From positions 1 through 64,000 of the forward strand of contig NW_026251764.1 in the NCBI RefSeq assembly GCF_025024155.1: a stretch of DNA of 64,000 nt, read 5' to 3'. Numbering within the stretch: position 1 is the first letter of the stretch; each line of letters begins with the position of its first letter. This document shows positions 1 to 13,083 of this stretch, one piece after another. This stretch comes from Gamsiella multidivaricata. Lineage: Eukaryota; Mortierellomycota; Mortierellomycetes; Mortierellales; Mortierellaceae. Below the pieces are notes generated by a model. It saw only the letters and a list, made by a program, of their open reading frames with translations, made no database searches and was not told the origin of the DNA. The position numbers and the translations under genes were made by a program.

Positions 1-49
1 GTTATCTCACTATCCTCTTCTATGGAGCTAACGCCTTTGCATACACTAG

Positions 50-2335
50 CTGGAGGCCAACCCGGAAGACCCTCGCCCCAAGTCCCTCTTTATTAGGTAC
101 GACGATGTCCGAAGCGCTATGTACCGACACAAGACTTTGGCATACAAGAAGAACTATGATGTTTCTTTGAGTGTGAAACTTTGGATGGACACCATTCGAA
201 AAGAGGGTGGCAAATCGCTATTTGATGAAGATGTAGCAAAACTCGATGGCAAGAACTACATGATAGCCTGGTCTTCTTCATTCCAAATCAAGGTTCTCTT
301 TGCATGTGCTCTCAGTACCTTTTCTTTGTTTTTATTTTTTTTTTCCTGCTAACTCAAATCGCTCCTCTGTTCCCAATGTACATGTAGATCATGCGAGACA
401 ACGCAAACATTGCCTGTATGGATTCGACGCACAAGGTTGTCAAGGAACTCAGGCCGTTAGAAGGATCAGTCCAATCTGGGTACTTGTTTACTCTTCTGGT
501 GAAGGATGTTCGCTCGCTCCAACCGATACCTATCTCGTTCATGATCTCGAACACGGAATCACAGTACGTCAACGCGAATGGAAGTGCATAAAAGATAATG
601 CTAGGTACAAAGACTGACAGCGACTGCATAACCACAGGTATCCGATCATCGCATGGCTCTCGTGGCTGAAGAGGGAGTGCAACCTCCGGATGGAAAGGTT
701 CATGGTGGACTGTGCTAAGACCGAACATCAAGCAATCAGAAGCGCATTCCCGCACGCCTCTATTTATTTGTGCCTCTTTCATGTCGCGAAACTATGGGAG
801 GATAGAAAATACTGGGGAGGGCATACAGTCATATCCCTCAAACCATTAACACGACTCTTTCTCGCGCAATTTTAGATGGCAAATGCAAAACAAATGCGTC
901 CGCTACTGCGAAAAATTCGCGAAGCAAAAACCGAGGCTGATCTTGAAGAGCAATGGGAGCAGTTTAAAGAGCGGTTTCAGAATGCTGATGTACTCATCAA
1001 ATACATGGAGAAGCAATGGATCAACAAGGAAAGCATGCGCCGATGGGCACTTCTCTATCATTCAGTAAGTAATCGAGAGATCTCAGCTTTCTGATCGCCT
1101 TGTGCAATAGGTCTGGGTCTGAGTATGTGAGTATGTGATTGAGTAGATAAAGACTGAGATTCTATCATTTGGCAACGGTGCTCTTAAATAGCTGTGTGTA
1201 ACAAGACGAAGGAAGTGAAAAAGAGAACTAACTTTAATAATAATTACACATATATACATATACTGGCCACTTGCAACAGTAGTCATATACGTAGTATATA
1301 TATCCGTGCACAGCAATATTATTAAAAGCAGTTCTTGTTTCCACTCTTCGCCTTGTTACACCACTATATCTACAAATCAAAGTCATTAACATACACTATC
1401 TCATTAAATGGGCTGGTCTATGATATGTAACTGGTCTTATTCTAGTCAATTTGTTAACGTTGAAGCATTTTATTCATTTGAAATAGAACCATCAACATAT
1501 TAACACAAATAACCTTGTGGAGCGATGGCATCGAAACCTCAAGCAAAACTTTCTGGCAGGAAAGCGCAACTTGCGAGCCGACGAACTCATCTACATCCTG
1601 CTAGGTGTGGTGGAAAGCCAGTACCGCACCACATACTTCAAGATCACAAGCGGCCTTCAACCCCGTCGCCTAACATTCCACGAGGAGGTACGGCGTAAAA
1701 AGGCCATCCAAGTTGATTCGGCTCGGGCGAGAACATTGATCGACATTACTAAGTCTGTGGAAGGCTTGATCTCTGTGTTGTCGTTTCAGACCCCGCCTGA
1801 GGCGCAATATGCTATCGATGTATTGTCGGACAAATGGCTCCGCTCCTGTTCTTGCCCCGACAACGAAAAACACAGTCTACCGTGTAAGCACATGTTCTTG
1901 GTATCGAGGATCTATCCAAGGTTCCAAGTGGGGTTTGACAATAATGCAACTGACCTTAACGGGACAGTCAATGACGAGAATGAGAAAACCGTCCTGGAAG
2001 AGGATTATGGCCCTCCGTTAGAGGAGTTCCTCTCTCCGAATCTACTTCAACAACTACAAGCAGCACGAGAGGAGGAAGAGCAGCGACTCCAAGCCGTGCG
2101 ACAACAGGAGATGCAGGAAAAAAGAAGACGGCAGGAGGAGGAAAGGGCTCAAATGATGCGGGAGTGTGAGGAGACAATTCGCCAGGCTTGGATGGAGCTT
2201 GGTCGAGTGGTTCACAATGGCAAGACCAGGAAGTGCACGGAGACCTACTTTGTTTCTGCGGCAGCACTCCTTCAGAAAGCAGTACGCGAGGTAAAAGGAA
2301 TAGATGAAGTTAATGCCGGTTCTCGCTGCCAGTAA
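50..2335 (+). CDS. MULE-type transposase with SWIM zinc finger (5' partial)
   Basis: The 3' part of a Mutator-like (MULE) transposase gene, cut by the left window edge; an intron appears to end at 47-49. The exons 50-292, 388-563, 638-827, 876-1064 and 1487-2335 join in one frame without a stop. The product shows the MULE core: a first catalytic Asp in ACMDSTHKV, a second in RFMVDCAKTEHQAI, then LCLFHVAK and NTNNLVERWHRNLK. It ends in a SWIM zinc finger (CSC then CKH near 1850-1890) and a Glu/Arg-rich coiled-coil tail. MULE transposases cut and paste DNA with a DDE active site, and the SWIM finger is the usual C-terminal DNA-binding module. One intron (1065-1486, 422 nt) is much longer than the others. 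No terminal inverted repeat was identified. An intact spliced frame could mean a young element or a domesticated gene. Confidence 0.8.
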
Positions 2336-2589
2336 ATTCTCTTAGTGCATATTCATTATTTCCGCACGCGAGAAAACAATAAAACTCAACGCTATTTCGA
2401 GCCAATCAGTGAGTTAGTGCGGAAAAGTTCAGGTTACCGGTTTCACTTGCTGACGTCACTGTAGAGGTAGAAAGTCGATATCTCTGTACAAACACTCGAG
2501 AGATCAGGTCTTTGTTATTTTTTGCTGGGATCAACACTTCTACGTCTCGCATCCACCTCTCTCCACCAACGCACTTACACGTACACATC

Positions 2590-3965
2590 ATGCCTGCCAC
2601 AAACTGGGCCGACGAGGTCGATGGTGAAGATCAGCCCCAGACCTTCACCGATGCCAACGGCATCACCACCATCATTGAATACAAGACCAACGAGGACGGC
2701 AAAAAAGTCAAGGTACAAACCAGTACACACAACCACAGAGGATCTCGAATCCCGCCCAGCCAAAAGAGACACCGACAGCAGCGATAACCAACAACATAAA
2801 GGAATCAGGGTAACATTGGACATAATGAAGTAACTACACTCTATTAGCGGCGAACAGAGGATCATGCGACCTGAATATCAGGCCGTCCCTGGACTGACAG
2901 ACATACCAGGTGTTGAAGATAGGGGCACAGGGATATATTGCGGCGCACGGACAAGGAGGCATTCCAACGGTCAACACTATAAGAGACATCACGGATTATT
3001 CACCATCACTGACGTACCTTGCTCCTCATTTCTTCTTTGACTATTATAGGTCACTCGCCGCACTCAGAAGAAGCTGATTCACGATGTCGTTAATAAGGCT
3101 GTAGCCAGTCGCAAGGTACAGACACCGTTCAGATTTAACGGCTTTAAAACCATGGCAAATCCGCAGTCGGATAGTGATCTAACTACTTATTTACTCACAC
3201 ACAAAAAAAAAACGCTGGGCTATTTGCTAGAAATGGCCAAAATTCGGCAAGGAGCGCGGCAACAAACCTGGTCCAGATCCTGCCACAACCAATGTTGGTG
3301 ACAATATCAAGTTGAAGCTCTCTTCGACTGGACAGATTGTGCAGGAGGTAGACGAGAAGCACGAGGCCATGAAGCAGCAGCTCCAGAACAAGAAGATTCT
3401 CTGCCGTATCTGCAAGGGCGACCATTTCACCACAAAGTGCCCCTACAAGGATTCTCTTGGCATGGAGGATGCTGCCGCTGCTTCTTCTGCCGCTGCCGAG
3501 GAAGCCGGTAAGGAATTCTTTTTGCTACAGAACGCAAAGTCGGATTATAGGACTATCAGAATAGAGGAGTTTAAGGAATCAATATCGCTGACGTCTCACT
3601 TTTTCTGCTTTTTACAAACAGCTCCCGAGGAACAGCAGGTTGGCGGCAAGTACATTGCTCCTCACATGCGTGCCGGAGCTACAGGACCCAAGGATCGCGA
3701 CTTGATGCGCGAGAAGCGCGACGAGCAGCCCACGCTCCGTGTCACCAACTTGTCCGAGGATGCGACCGAGGGCGATGTTTCGGAGCTGTTCAATCGTTTT
3801 GGTCACATCTCTCGCGTCTTCTTGGCACGCGATCGCGAGACCAATGTCTGCAAGGGCTTCGCCTTTGTTTCGTTTACAATGCGTGAGGATGCTCAGCGTG
3901 CGCTTGAGGCTATTGACGGACGTGGTTATGATAATTTGATTCTTCGTGTGGAGTGGGCCAAGTAA
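2590..3965 (+). CDS. TIF35: eukaryotic translation initiation factor 3 subunit G
   Basis: eIF3g, an RNA-binding subunit of the eIF3 complex that supports scanning and reinitiation on the 40S ribosome. The exons 2590-2712, 3050-3115, 3231-3507 and 3622-3965 give a 269-residue protein, the usual family length. The N-terminus MPATNWADEVD and the eIF3g zinc-knuckle region (CRICKGDHFTTKCPY) match the family. The C-terminal RRM carries RNP2 (LRVTNL) and RNP1 (KGFAFVSF) and runs to the stop at EWAK. The start is the first ATG of the family N-terminal motif, and all splice phases close. The gene converges with the Ngl2-like gene, with about 290 bp between stop codons. An AATAAA-like hexamer near 4106 may serve as its polyadenylation signal. 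Confidence 0.96.
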
Positions 3966-4255
3966 GCAGAATCATTTTGGGTTTCGAACTTGTTAGGCGT
4001 GCATGATAGCGGGCTTCATTGTTTCTAACTGTTTTCTTCCTGTTCCTCCATCCACCTTTTCTTCTCGCTTACTAGGTCATCTGCTTAAATATCTTTGTGT
4101 TTGTAATAAATCTCAGTCGACCATCTTTCTTTATTTCTCTTTTTCTTTTTTTTTTTCCAGTCATTGTCAAGCACTCAGTGGAACCAGCCATATGGATATC
4201 ATTGTAGATTATGGAAATAAGTGAACAGGAGATTCAAGCCTATGGAGATAATCTA

Positions 4256-6293
4256 TCATCTAGAAAGGATCGCAAACTCGACCATAAGGCAGAGATGGTC
4301 ACTCGAGAAATTCTCATCGGGCAGACCATGGCCTAAAAAGCTCTGGTCAGGAATCTCGAGTAGTCTTAGAGGCACAAGTCGGGCACCATTCTCTGGGCGG
4401 GGCTCATCGAAAAGATATACATAGTCGAGCGTGTCTTTGAACCATGTCGCAAAGTTGGTGAAGATCGGCTCTCCATGGGTGTGCTCCTTGGATGCCTCGG
4501 TAGCAGTCGACTCTTGCGTGGCTGTCGCAGTAGCAAGTTTAGCATTCACCTCAGCCGAGTTGTCCTTGATCAAGCTCTCGTATTGTCCATAGATACTGAT
4601 GCAGCGAACGTGGGTTTCGATTGATGCGAGAAGATCTCGTGGAGGGGTGAATGCCTCGAGAGGCGCTAGGACAGGAGCATCCTCGCCGCCTGAACAAGAG
4701 GCGCTGGTAGTAGCCAGGTTCTTGATCTTTGGATCATTAGATGAAGCGAAACTAGCAGGGTCTTGGATCGTTGATTCAGGTTCTGCTGAGGATGACTTGG
4801 TGGAGGTGTTTTTGGGCAGGATGATGCCTGTTGGTGGGGCACGGTAGGGAAGGTCAGAGACCTTTTCGTCCTCTTTTTTCTTGCCATTTGTGGTGTCATC
4901 GGTTATTCCGTTGAGACCCAGTTTCGCGGTCTGTGAAGATAACTGCTCGACGTCTGCGTCGTGCTGATCTGCATCGACCGGTTTTTTGGATTCATCATCG
5001 GTTTCTTGTGAGGCAGATACTGCCGCTTCTGTCTCGGCCTCTTGGACACGAGTGACCTCTTCTACGAGCCACTTCTCTAGGTCAGGGATCTGCCGCGGAG
5101 GCATCTTGTTCCTGGTCATGGCTCGATATGCTGCATCTCGGGGAGTCGTGTTGAAGTCTAGAAGGACACGATAGAATAGTGTCCATATTCAGAATGCGTA
5201 TTTGACACTGATGTTGTAATTTGCACTTCAAGGTAGCATGTAGAGCGAGAGAAATAATTACCTCCGCCGAGCAAAACTGTGTAGTTCAGTTTCTGGTTCC
5301 ACTCATTGATTCTGTCGAGCAAGATGGATGCTTGACGAAGGCGCTCATACGACCCATCGGGTCTCCAGAACAGATGTGTCTATGGGTACAAGAATTAACC
5401 AATTTGTCAGAGAGCAGTTTTTGATAACATCAGCGTCAGTTGTCTTTTAGAGCGGTATGCATCACATACAGTGGCAACCAATATGCCTCCTGGAAGACCT
5501 ATGTCTCCATCATCATCAGTAGTTCCATTGCCGGTGGAGCCTTGGTCATGATCTTCCTTTTCTTCAGGGAGTACCATGTCCGCATTCGGGTCTGGGTTCT
5601 CGGGCTGGTGCTTTAAGGGTCGTAGGCCGACCATGAGGCCGATGTTTCCAGTCATGAAGGTCGGTTGTCCAATATCGTCGTACTCCAAAGTTAACTGGTC
5701 CACCTTTTCGAACCTGAGGAGGAAGGGGAATGGAGGCAAGCAATTGAGATATACTCTGCGTCAAGAACAAATCCAACAGCTTCAAGAGATCGTGTATTAA
5801 TGTACCGACAAGAGTTGAGCATACCTGGATTTACGCCAGATGATGGCACAGCCGTGTTTTTTGTTCTGGTTCTTATAGTACACGGCTTCGTAACCGGCCT
5901 TGGTCAGGGCTGGGTGATACACCTCGTCCCAAAAATCGACCTCCTGCAGGCAGGCCAGATCAGGATTGAAGGCGAGGAATTCTTGGAGTATGTTCTGTTT
6001 TCTGAACTTCCAGCGGAGGGCCTTTTGACTGGCGTGCGGGAACATATCACGGCGGATCAGGCCCTGTGCCAGGAGCTGTTTAAGTGTCAAGAGTAAGTTG
6101 GGTTAGGGGGCCATTGGGCATGGTATATTCAGATTTGGTGGCAATAAAAATAAGTGTGCAGTGGTCTTTTCTTTACATTGTAGGTCATAAAGAGGAAGCG
6201 ATCTCTCTTCTTGTGAAGGCGAATCGGGTTGGTGCCCTGAGTGAATTCCTGAGCAGTGGGAAGGGTGAGCATTCTTCTGCTGGGTCGGGACAT
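4256..6293 (-). CDS. Ngl2-like RNA exonuclease (CCR4/EEP family)
   Basis: A member of the exonuclease-endonuclease-phosphatase family closest to yeast Ngl2, which trims the 3' end of 5.8S rRNA. Exons on the minus strand are 6293-6177, 6075-5825, 5713-5470, 5379-5262 and 5157-4256, giving 543 residues with all phases closing. Family motifs appear in order: FLFMTYN joined to LLAQ, the metal-binding Glu in CLQEVDFW, GCAIIWRKSRF, VATTHLFWRP, GGDFNTTP and the terminal catalytic SDH. Between GDFNTTP and SDH there is an acidic, Ser/Thr-rich insertion of over 150 residues that the compact yeast enzymes lack. The start at 6293 gives MSRPSRRM and leads directly into the conserved domain. Which of the Ngl1, Ngl2 or Ngl3 roles applies is inference. 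Confidence 0.88.
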
Positions 6294-7502
6294 GGCTAAT
6301 TGCTGCTTGTTGGTGATGGACCGTTAAAAGTGAATGAGGAAAGTTGTTGTGGAATCGTTTAGCTCTTCAGGTGGGCGGGAGCTCTTTTTGAATCGGCTGC
6401 TTTGAACGTATTTTTTTTTGTTTCTGTGTCACCACCGCCTCCGCTCCAACAACTCCTATCACTCCATCTACATGGCGCATTTTTGCAGATCCGTTTTAGT
6501 CTAGCTTCAAGCTACTTCATAGATCCTTGCCTTATATCGTATCTTGTTGTATGTTCATCAGATAGGACCAGAAGCAGTCGGTCGATACGCGTCGAGACAT
6601 AGCTTGAGTCAAGTAGCAAGCTTGAGAAATAAATAAATCAGATACGCTATGCCATGGGGGGTTTTGTCTCTATCACCTCCATCGCCACCATTGCCCACCA
6701 ATCTAGAGTTTGTTATCGTGGTCAATGGTCCTCAACATGCGAGCTAATAAGGATCAAGAGAGGTTTGACACCTGCGAACAAGCCCTGCTTCACCACTGGG
6801 TCGAGTGTTTAAAAAGCCCGCTCCTGCAGCCTTAGCACCGACTCGACCTTGCTTGGCTATTCATAACATTGACATGCAGTTTAGAACTTACTTACGCTCT
6901 TATCTCCCTTCGAGTAAGCGTATGAAGGTAACACGTGATGACTTTACTTATCCCGCCCCTCCAGTCGCCCTCTCCCTTTACTTTTCCTGCAACCCAGCCC
7001 ATCGACTCTTTCATCCGCCAAGCTAATGCTCTGACAAGCAACAAGGGTCCAGACAACATCTACATCTTCGTGAGAGAAGAGATCTCTTCGATTAACATTA
7101 GCATTTTGAACATGTAAGTAGGCGTGCAATGAGTCGTTCCTGGAACGCAACGATAAAAGAAATCCAATGCGTGTTAAGTAAACCATGAATGCCCAATTGA
7201 AGTGTGTTAACGTAACTTCGATGGCCCACAGATTATAAAAGGAGGGAAGAATATGGTGAACACACACATGCTGGCTTCTTCTCTTCCTCTCAATATAGCT
7301 GTTCAACACTTCTTTTAACCATTGTCACACAGTCCATCGTCTGCATCGATATCATTTGACATATATAGCACAATCCCCCTGGACAGTAACCGACCTGGTC
7401 TCTGCGAGACCTATTGGATCTAGCTCCGTATACAAATCCATTGCTTTTCTACGTCCAGTCTTTTCCCGCGCACATCGAACACCTGGCCACCAAGGCGTCA
7501 TA
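6294..7502. promoter_or_regulatory. shared upstream region of two divergent genes
   Basis: About 1.2 kb separates the start of the Ngl2-like gene (minus) from the start of the Myb/SANT-like gene (plus). I see no convincing coding sequence; the short open frames lack family motifs. Pyrimidine-rich patches occur near 6400-6480 and 6950-7020. The stretch probably holds both promoters and 5' untranslated regions. Confidence 0.5.
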
Positions 7503-9284
7503 ATGTCGACAGCTGATGACGACCGCAAGCAGCGGTTCCGATTCCACAAGGACGACGAGATTCTGCTGCTCCAGATTGTCCTGAACGCCAAACCCTGTCC
7601 TTATAAGATCTCATCTCGCGACGGAGCTATCATGGTGGCCTGGAACGCCGTTGCAGAAGAGTTCAAGAGCAAATGCAATCCTCGTCCGGATGGGAAGCTG
7701 CCGCATCCACGGACGTGTCGAACCCGTTGCGACAAGATGATCGTCGACTATCTGGCCATGCGCGCGAGTCCACATCTCCGGCACCAAAAGCAAGAATCCA
7801 AGGAGGACAGGCAAAAGAACGAGCTGTTGGGCAAACTTGCGACCCTGCAGGGAAGAGTTATTGATACAGATTTGGGTACTTCGGGCACTACTGGAGCTGG
7901 TATAGGAGGCATTGGAGGCGGGGATGCCAGTTTGAATTCTATGGGACCAGGGTCCGGGTCAGGTCCTAGTTTGGTCACACCTGGGCATTTGTTGGCGCAT
8001 GGGTCGTCGTCATCGTCGACGGGAGCGACTTCGGGCTTGAATGACTCACAGCAACTACACCACCATACTCATCATCAGCAGCATCGAGGATCAGCAGCGG
8101 CCACCTTGACACCTCAGTCCTTAGCTAACCTGGGAAACAGTAATCACCACCGTATGGGACATGGTCAGTCAACGTCTGAGCTACTTGCGGCCTCGGGAAT
8201 TTTGCTCCCGACGTCGACTCCTGGTGTTTCTGCGATACATAACAGCAACGAGGATCACCACTATAATCATCATCATCAAGACTCTTCCTCCCCTGCAGAC
8301 ATATTTTCCGTGGACAGGTCTAAGCAAACACTCGCACCATCTTCCTCAGTCAATTCGCGCAAGAGACGTGGAAATGCCAACACAGGAGCAACGACAGCGG
8401 CAACCATGGCAACCACTTCATCGTCTTCGTCGCACAATGGCCTGAACTCCTTTGATTACCTTCAACGCCCAACGACGTCCGTATCGACAACTCAGAACCA
8501 ACCATCCACCATGCTATCTAATGGTTCAAAACGCTTGAAATCGAGCGCACTTGGTGGCAAATCAACCGCATCCGCAGGATCGGCAGTACCAGCTACCACT
8601 TATGGGCTGCATAATACTACACACCATTCCAACCAGGCACGTTCGGTTTTAGGAGCAATTGGATCTGGACTTGGATCGAGTCTCACAGGTCAGGATCTGA
8701 CGGGACTATCAAGCATGGGTGCCACGGAGGAAAGCGATGACGATGATGATGACGATGACAACGATGGAGGATTTCAGGATGCGCAGGAAGACCTTGGAAA
8801 TGACTATGAACACGACTTTGACGAGGATGAAGAGGAGGAGGAAGACGATGGTCAGGATGAACACCTCGATGCTTCTTCGCTTCTTTCTTTCCAGAACAGC
8901 GCCATAGCATCAAAGACCAACAGTCGAAATGGTAGGGGCGGCAAGAGAGGGCCTACGGTGGGCACAGTTAATGCTTCGACTACATCCTCGGGCGTGAAGG
9001 CACAGGCGAATAAATATGGCAAGTCTTCGAACCAAGGATTGCAGAGACATCCCAGTGGTGGGCTAGGTACGTCTATGTTATCACTCGGAGGAATACTCGG
9101 TGGCGGCACGGGGTATATGATTCCAAGCCAGATGAATGCAGACGACCGGTCGTTTTTAATGAGGACTCTGGCATTGGAGGAGCGGAGGGTCAAGGTCGAG
9201 GTCGACAAGATTGCGGTCGAGCGCGAGAAATTGGCTTTGGAGCGAAAGCGTCTACAATGGGAGATGCGACAAATGAACCAGTAG
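7503..9284 (+). CDS. Myb/SANT-like DNA-binding domain protein
   Basis: A single open frame of 593 residues from ATG 7503 (MSTADDDRKQRFRFHKDDE). The frame is open further upstream to an ATG at 7356, but those extra 49 residues look like untranslated leader. Residues about 10-100 resemble a fungal Myb/SANT-like domain: an aromatic and acidic start (FRFHKDDEILLLQIVL), a central MVAWNAVAEEF and a basic TCRTRCDKMI. The middle is disordered and rich in Ser, Gly, His and Gln, followed by acidic tracts near 8735-8860. The last about 45 residues form a charged coiled coil (ERRVKVEVDKIAVEREKL). The layout suggests a DNA-binding regulator that dimerises through its C-terminus. Targets cannot be read from the sequence. 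It converges with the GMD gene. Confidence 0.75.
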   Translation: MSTADDDRKQRFRFHKDDEILLLQIVLNAKPCPYKISSRDGAIMVAWNAVAEEFKSKCNPRPDGKLPHPRTCRTRCDKMIVDYLAMRASPHLRHQKQESKEDRQKNELLGKLATLQGRVIDTDLGTSGTTGAGIGGIGGGDASLNSMGPGSGSGPSLVTPGHLLAHGSSSSSTGATSGLNDSQQLHHHTHHQQHRGSAAATLTPQSLANLGNSNHHRMGHGQSTSELLAASGILLPTSTPGVSAIHNSNEDHHYNHHHQDSSSPADIFSVDRSKQTLAPSSSVNSRKRRGNANTGATTAATMATTSSSSSHNGLNSFDYLQRPTTSVSTTQNQPSTMLSNGSKRLKSSALGGKSTASAGSAVPATTYGLHNTTHHSNQARSVLGAIGSGLGSSLTGQDLTGLSSMGATEESDDDDDDDDNDGGFQDAQEDLGNDYEHDFDEDEEEEEDDGQDEHLDASSLLSFQNSAIASKTNSRNGRGGKRGPTVGTVNASTTSSGVKAQANKYGKSSNQGLQRHPSGGLGTSMLSLGGILGGGTGYMIPSQMNADDRSFLMRTLALEERRVKVEVDKIAVEREKLALERKRLQWEMRQMNQ

Positions 9285-9770
9285 ATACGATACATATTTA
9301 TACATAATCCAATTTTTTTTATCTTTCTACTTGACTACTACCACCCGCGATGTTGCAAAGAAAGATGACGGATGTCAAAGACGCAATGTGCTTTAACATT
9401 GCTTCTTGATGTTATGGCAGACGCGTACGTTGGAGCGAAGAATCGCCCTGCACGAAGATAATCTAATGGGTATTTTTTTCGACCTCAATTTTAAACACAT
9501 GGATGGCTGCATGGTCGCACAGTGCATGGGTCGTGCAAGGGGTTTCCACTTTACAGTTTTTTTTTTAGATTCAACAGCAGCATGGTTTTGCTTTAATTAT
9601 TGCTTTAATTATTTTCTACAAAATGAACTTTTTTTTTCTTATCGGGGAGAAGATGAGGATGAGGAGAGGGCGAGAAGATTAGGTATGAATTCTATGTTGG
9701 GATGGAGTATGAATACAAAATTACAAAGTAACAACAAGTAGGAGCGAAAGAAAGGATCCAACGGAATCAC
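9285..9770. other. intergenic space between convergent genes
   Basis: About 490 bp between the stop codons of the Myb/SANT-like gene and the GDP-mannose dehydratase. It holds several poly-T runs (near 9314, 9470, 9556 and 9630) typical of 3' untranslated regions. No gene was recognised. Confidence 0.5.
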
Positions 9771-11258
<1,488 letters not shown>

Positions 11259-13083
11259 GGTGTGATATAGGATGTGTTATGTAGAGTGGGGTGAGAGAGC
11301 GGAAGGGGATGAGGAGAGATGGAGTTGCGGAAAAAGCGAAAGAAGCGGAAGGGAGGGGTTTTTATAGCTACAGACCGATGAGGATGAAGATGAAGATGAG
11401 GCGCGGGAGGAGAGGTGCTGAAGGGTGATGAAAGTCGATGAAGACTGATGAAGGTTGTGAAGGGTGTGCTGATGCTCTCAAGAAGGTCTACAGACCTGAG
11501 GACGAGGTATGTTCGATAAGGTTTTCTTGCTCGCGCACCCGTCTCGACCAATGATGTTTGCGGATCAGGAAGCTCATTTCTACTGGTGGTGTGCTTCTCG
11601 TAGAGGGACCCAGTTTGTTATCTCTTCCTTGCAGAAAGTCCTATTGGGAACTAAGCTAATTTCATCGAGGGAAATATATTAATAGCCTGTTCTCTCGTCC
11701 ATCTATCCATGGCCCACGTCTCCCAATCTATACCTTCCTTCCCTTTCGCTGTGTCAATCCTAAATTACTTTTTGCTCTTTGTCGTCTATTTCATTTTTCA
11801 TATCCCATGTTGATCTGTTTTTCTTGCTTATTCAATTGACATGGCATAGCATTTTCTGAACCGGTTTGCCAACACTTCCAATATTGCTGCCAAAGTTGGA
11901 TGCGTGCGCGAATTATGGGCCCGACCATCAAGTGGAAACACGTTACTTGGTCCGACTTCAGATTCGTCGCTCAAGATCTGCACCGCGGCATGCTCTAATG
12001 CAGCATCGCAAGGATCGAACGCAACTTGTCATTAAGGTATCAGGGATGAAGGCCATTAACAACGCATCCTTGGCACTCGGGAGAAGAAACCGTGTGTTCA
12101 GTTTGGGTCTACTGGCTGTAGCGAGCTAAGACTGGCAGGCCGCGGCTCGTTCTTTTTATGGATTCCTCCTTCTGCCTTTTTACTCGAATATGCAGGTCTC
12201 TTCCTTCGTTTCTTTGTTCATGAACGAGATCTATGTCGCCTTTATTTCTTTTGGTTATGCACGCGCACAGTATTGGTCCTAGCTATGAAAGGGAGGGCGA
12301 AGAAAGATGAAAGATCTCAATGGCCGTGGACATGAAGTGCTTATGGATTTAATGAAAACGATGGGAAAGAAACAAAGATGCCTTCCCCTCTCGCTTGGTA
12401 CCTGTCATCGGAAAAGTAACAGAGATATAGTACGTTCAGGTCATGAACGTGCCTGTACCATTTGCCAGGCCCAAAAATTGAAGAAAGATGGCATCTGGTC
12501 ATCACAAAATTACCCACACAGATACAGATGACCTTGAGGGACGCCCTGTACTTCCAAGGTACTTGGAGCCCTTCGAGTCTTGTTCTTTCAATAAAAGAGG
12601 TGCAATACAGCTCGACAATGTATCATATATTTTCTTCTGCGTACATATATCGTATGTTTTCGACAATGGGACCAGGCTCGCTTCAAGTCTTCAACACAGC
12701 AGCAGCCTGTCCTTATGAATTATTGTGAGTGACGCACTAAGAAGAGGCCTGACGCGTAATGTCCCTCCCGTTCCAAACACAAGCCAACTTCGTTCGCAAA
12801 AATTATTCAGCCTTATCCCTTACGCGCGCTGCGTTACTGAAATTGTGTTATCTAGTATCTCTCAGGATTTTCTTTTTTATTACGCAGAGAGGATCAAAGT
12901 ATCATACATGTTCAGCTTTGCCTGCAGCGATTGCAGAAAGCAAATAGCATATAGGGGCTGCGCGACGGACTATGGTACAACAAAAAAGGCGAAAAAACGA
13001 AGAATGTGGCTCACGCTGTTGTGGGCGTAATAAAAATACAAGTATGAAGAAGCAGGAAAAGAAAATAATAATAATGTCTCTCT
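11259..13083. promoter_or_regulatory. upstream region of GMD and 3' flank of WOPR gene
   Basis: About 1.8 kb with no recognisable gene. The part next to 11259 is GA-rich on the plus strand (pyrimidine-rich on the GMD coding strand) to about 11500 and is probably the GMD promoter and 5' untranslated region. The remainder has only short open frames without family motifs. Confidence 0.45.

Noticed and set aside
7356..7502. Extended N-terminus of the Myb/SANT-like protein from ATG 7356
   Set aside because: The extra 49 residues have no domain character and the ATG at 7503 directly precedes the conserved segment; the longer form cannot be fully excluded.
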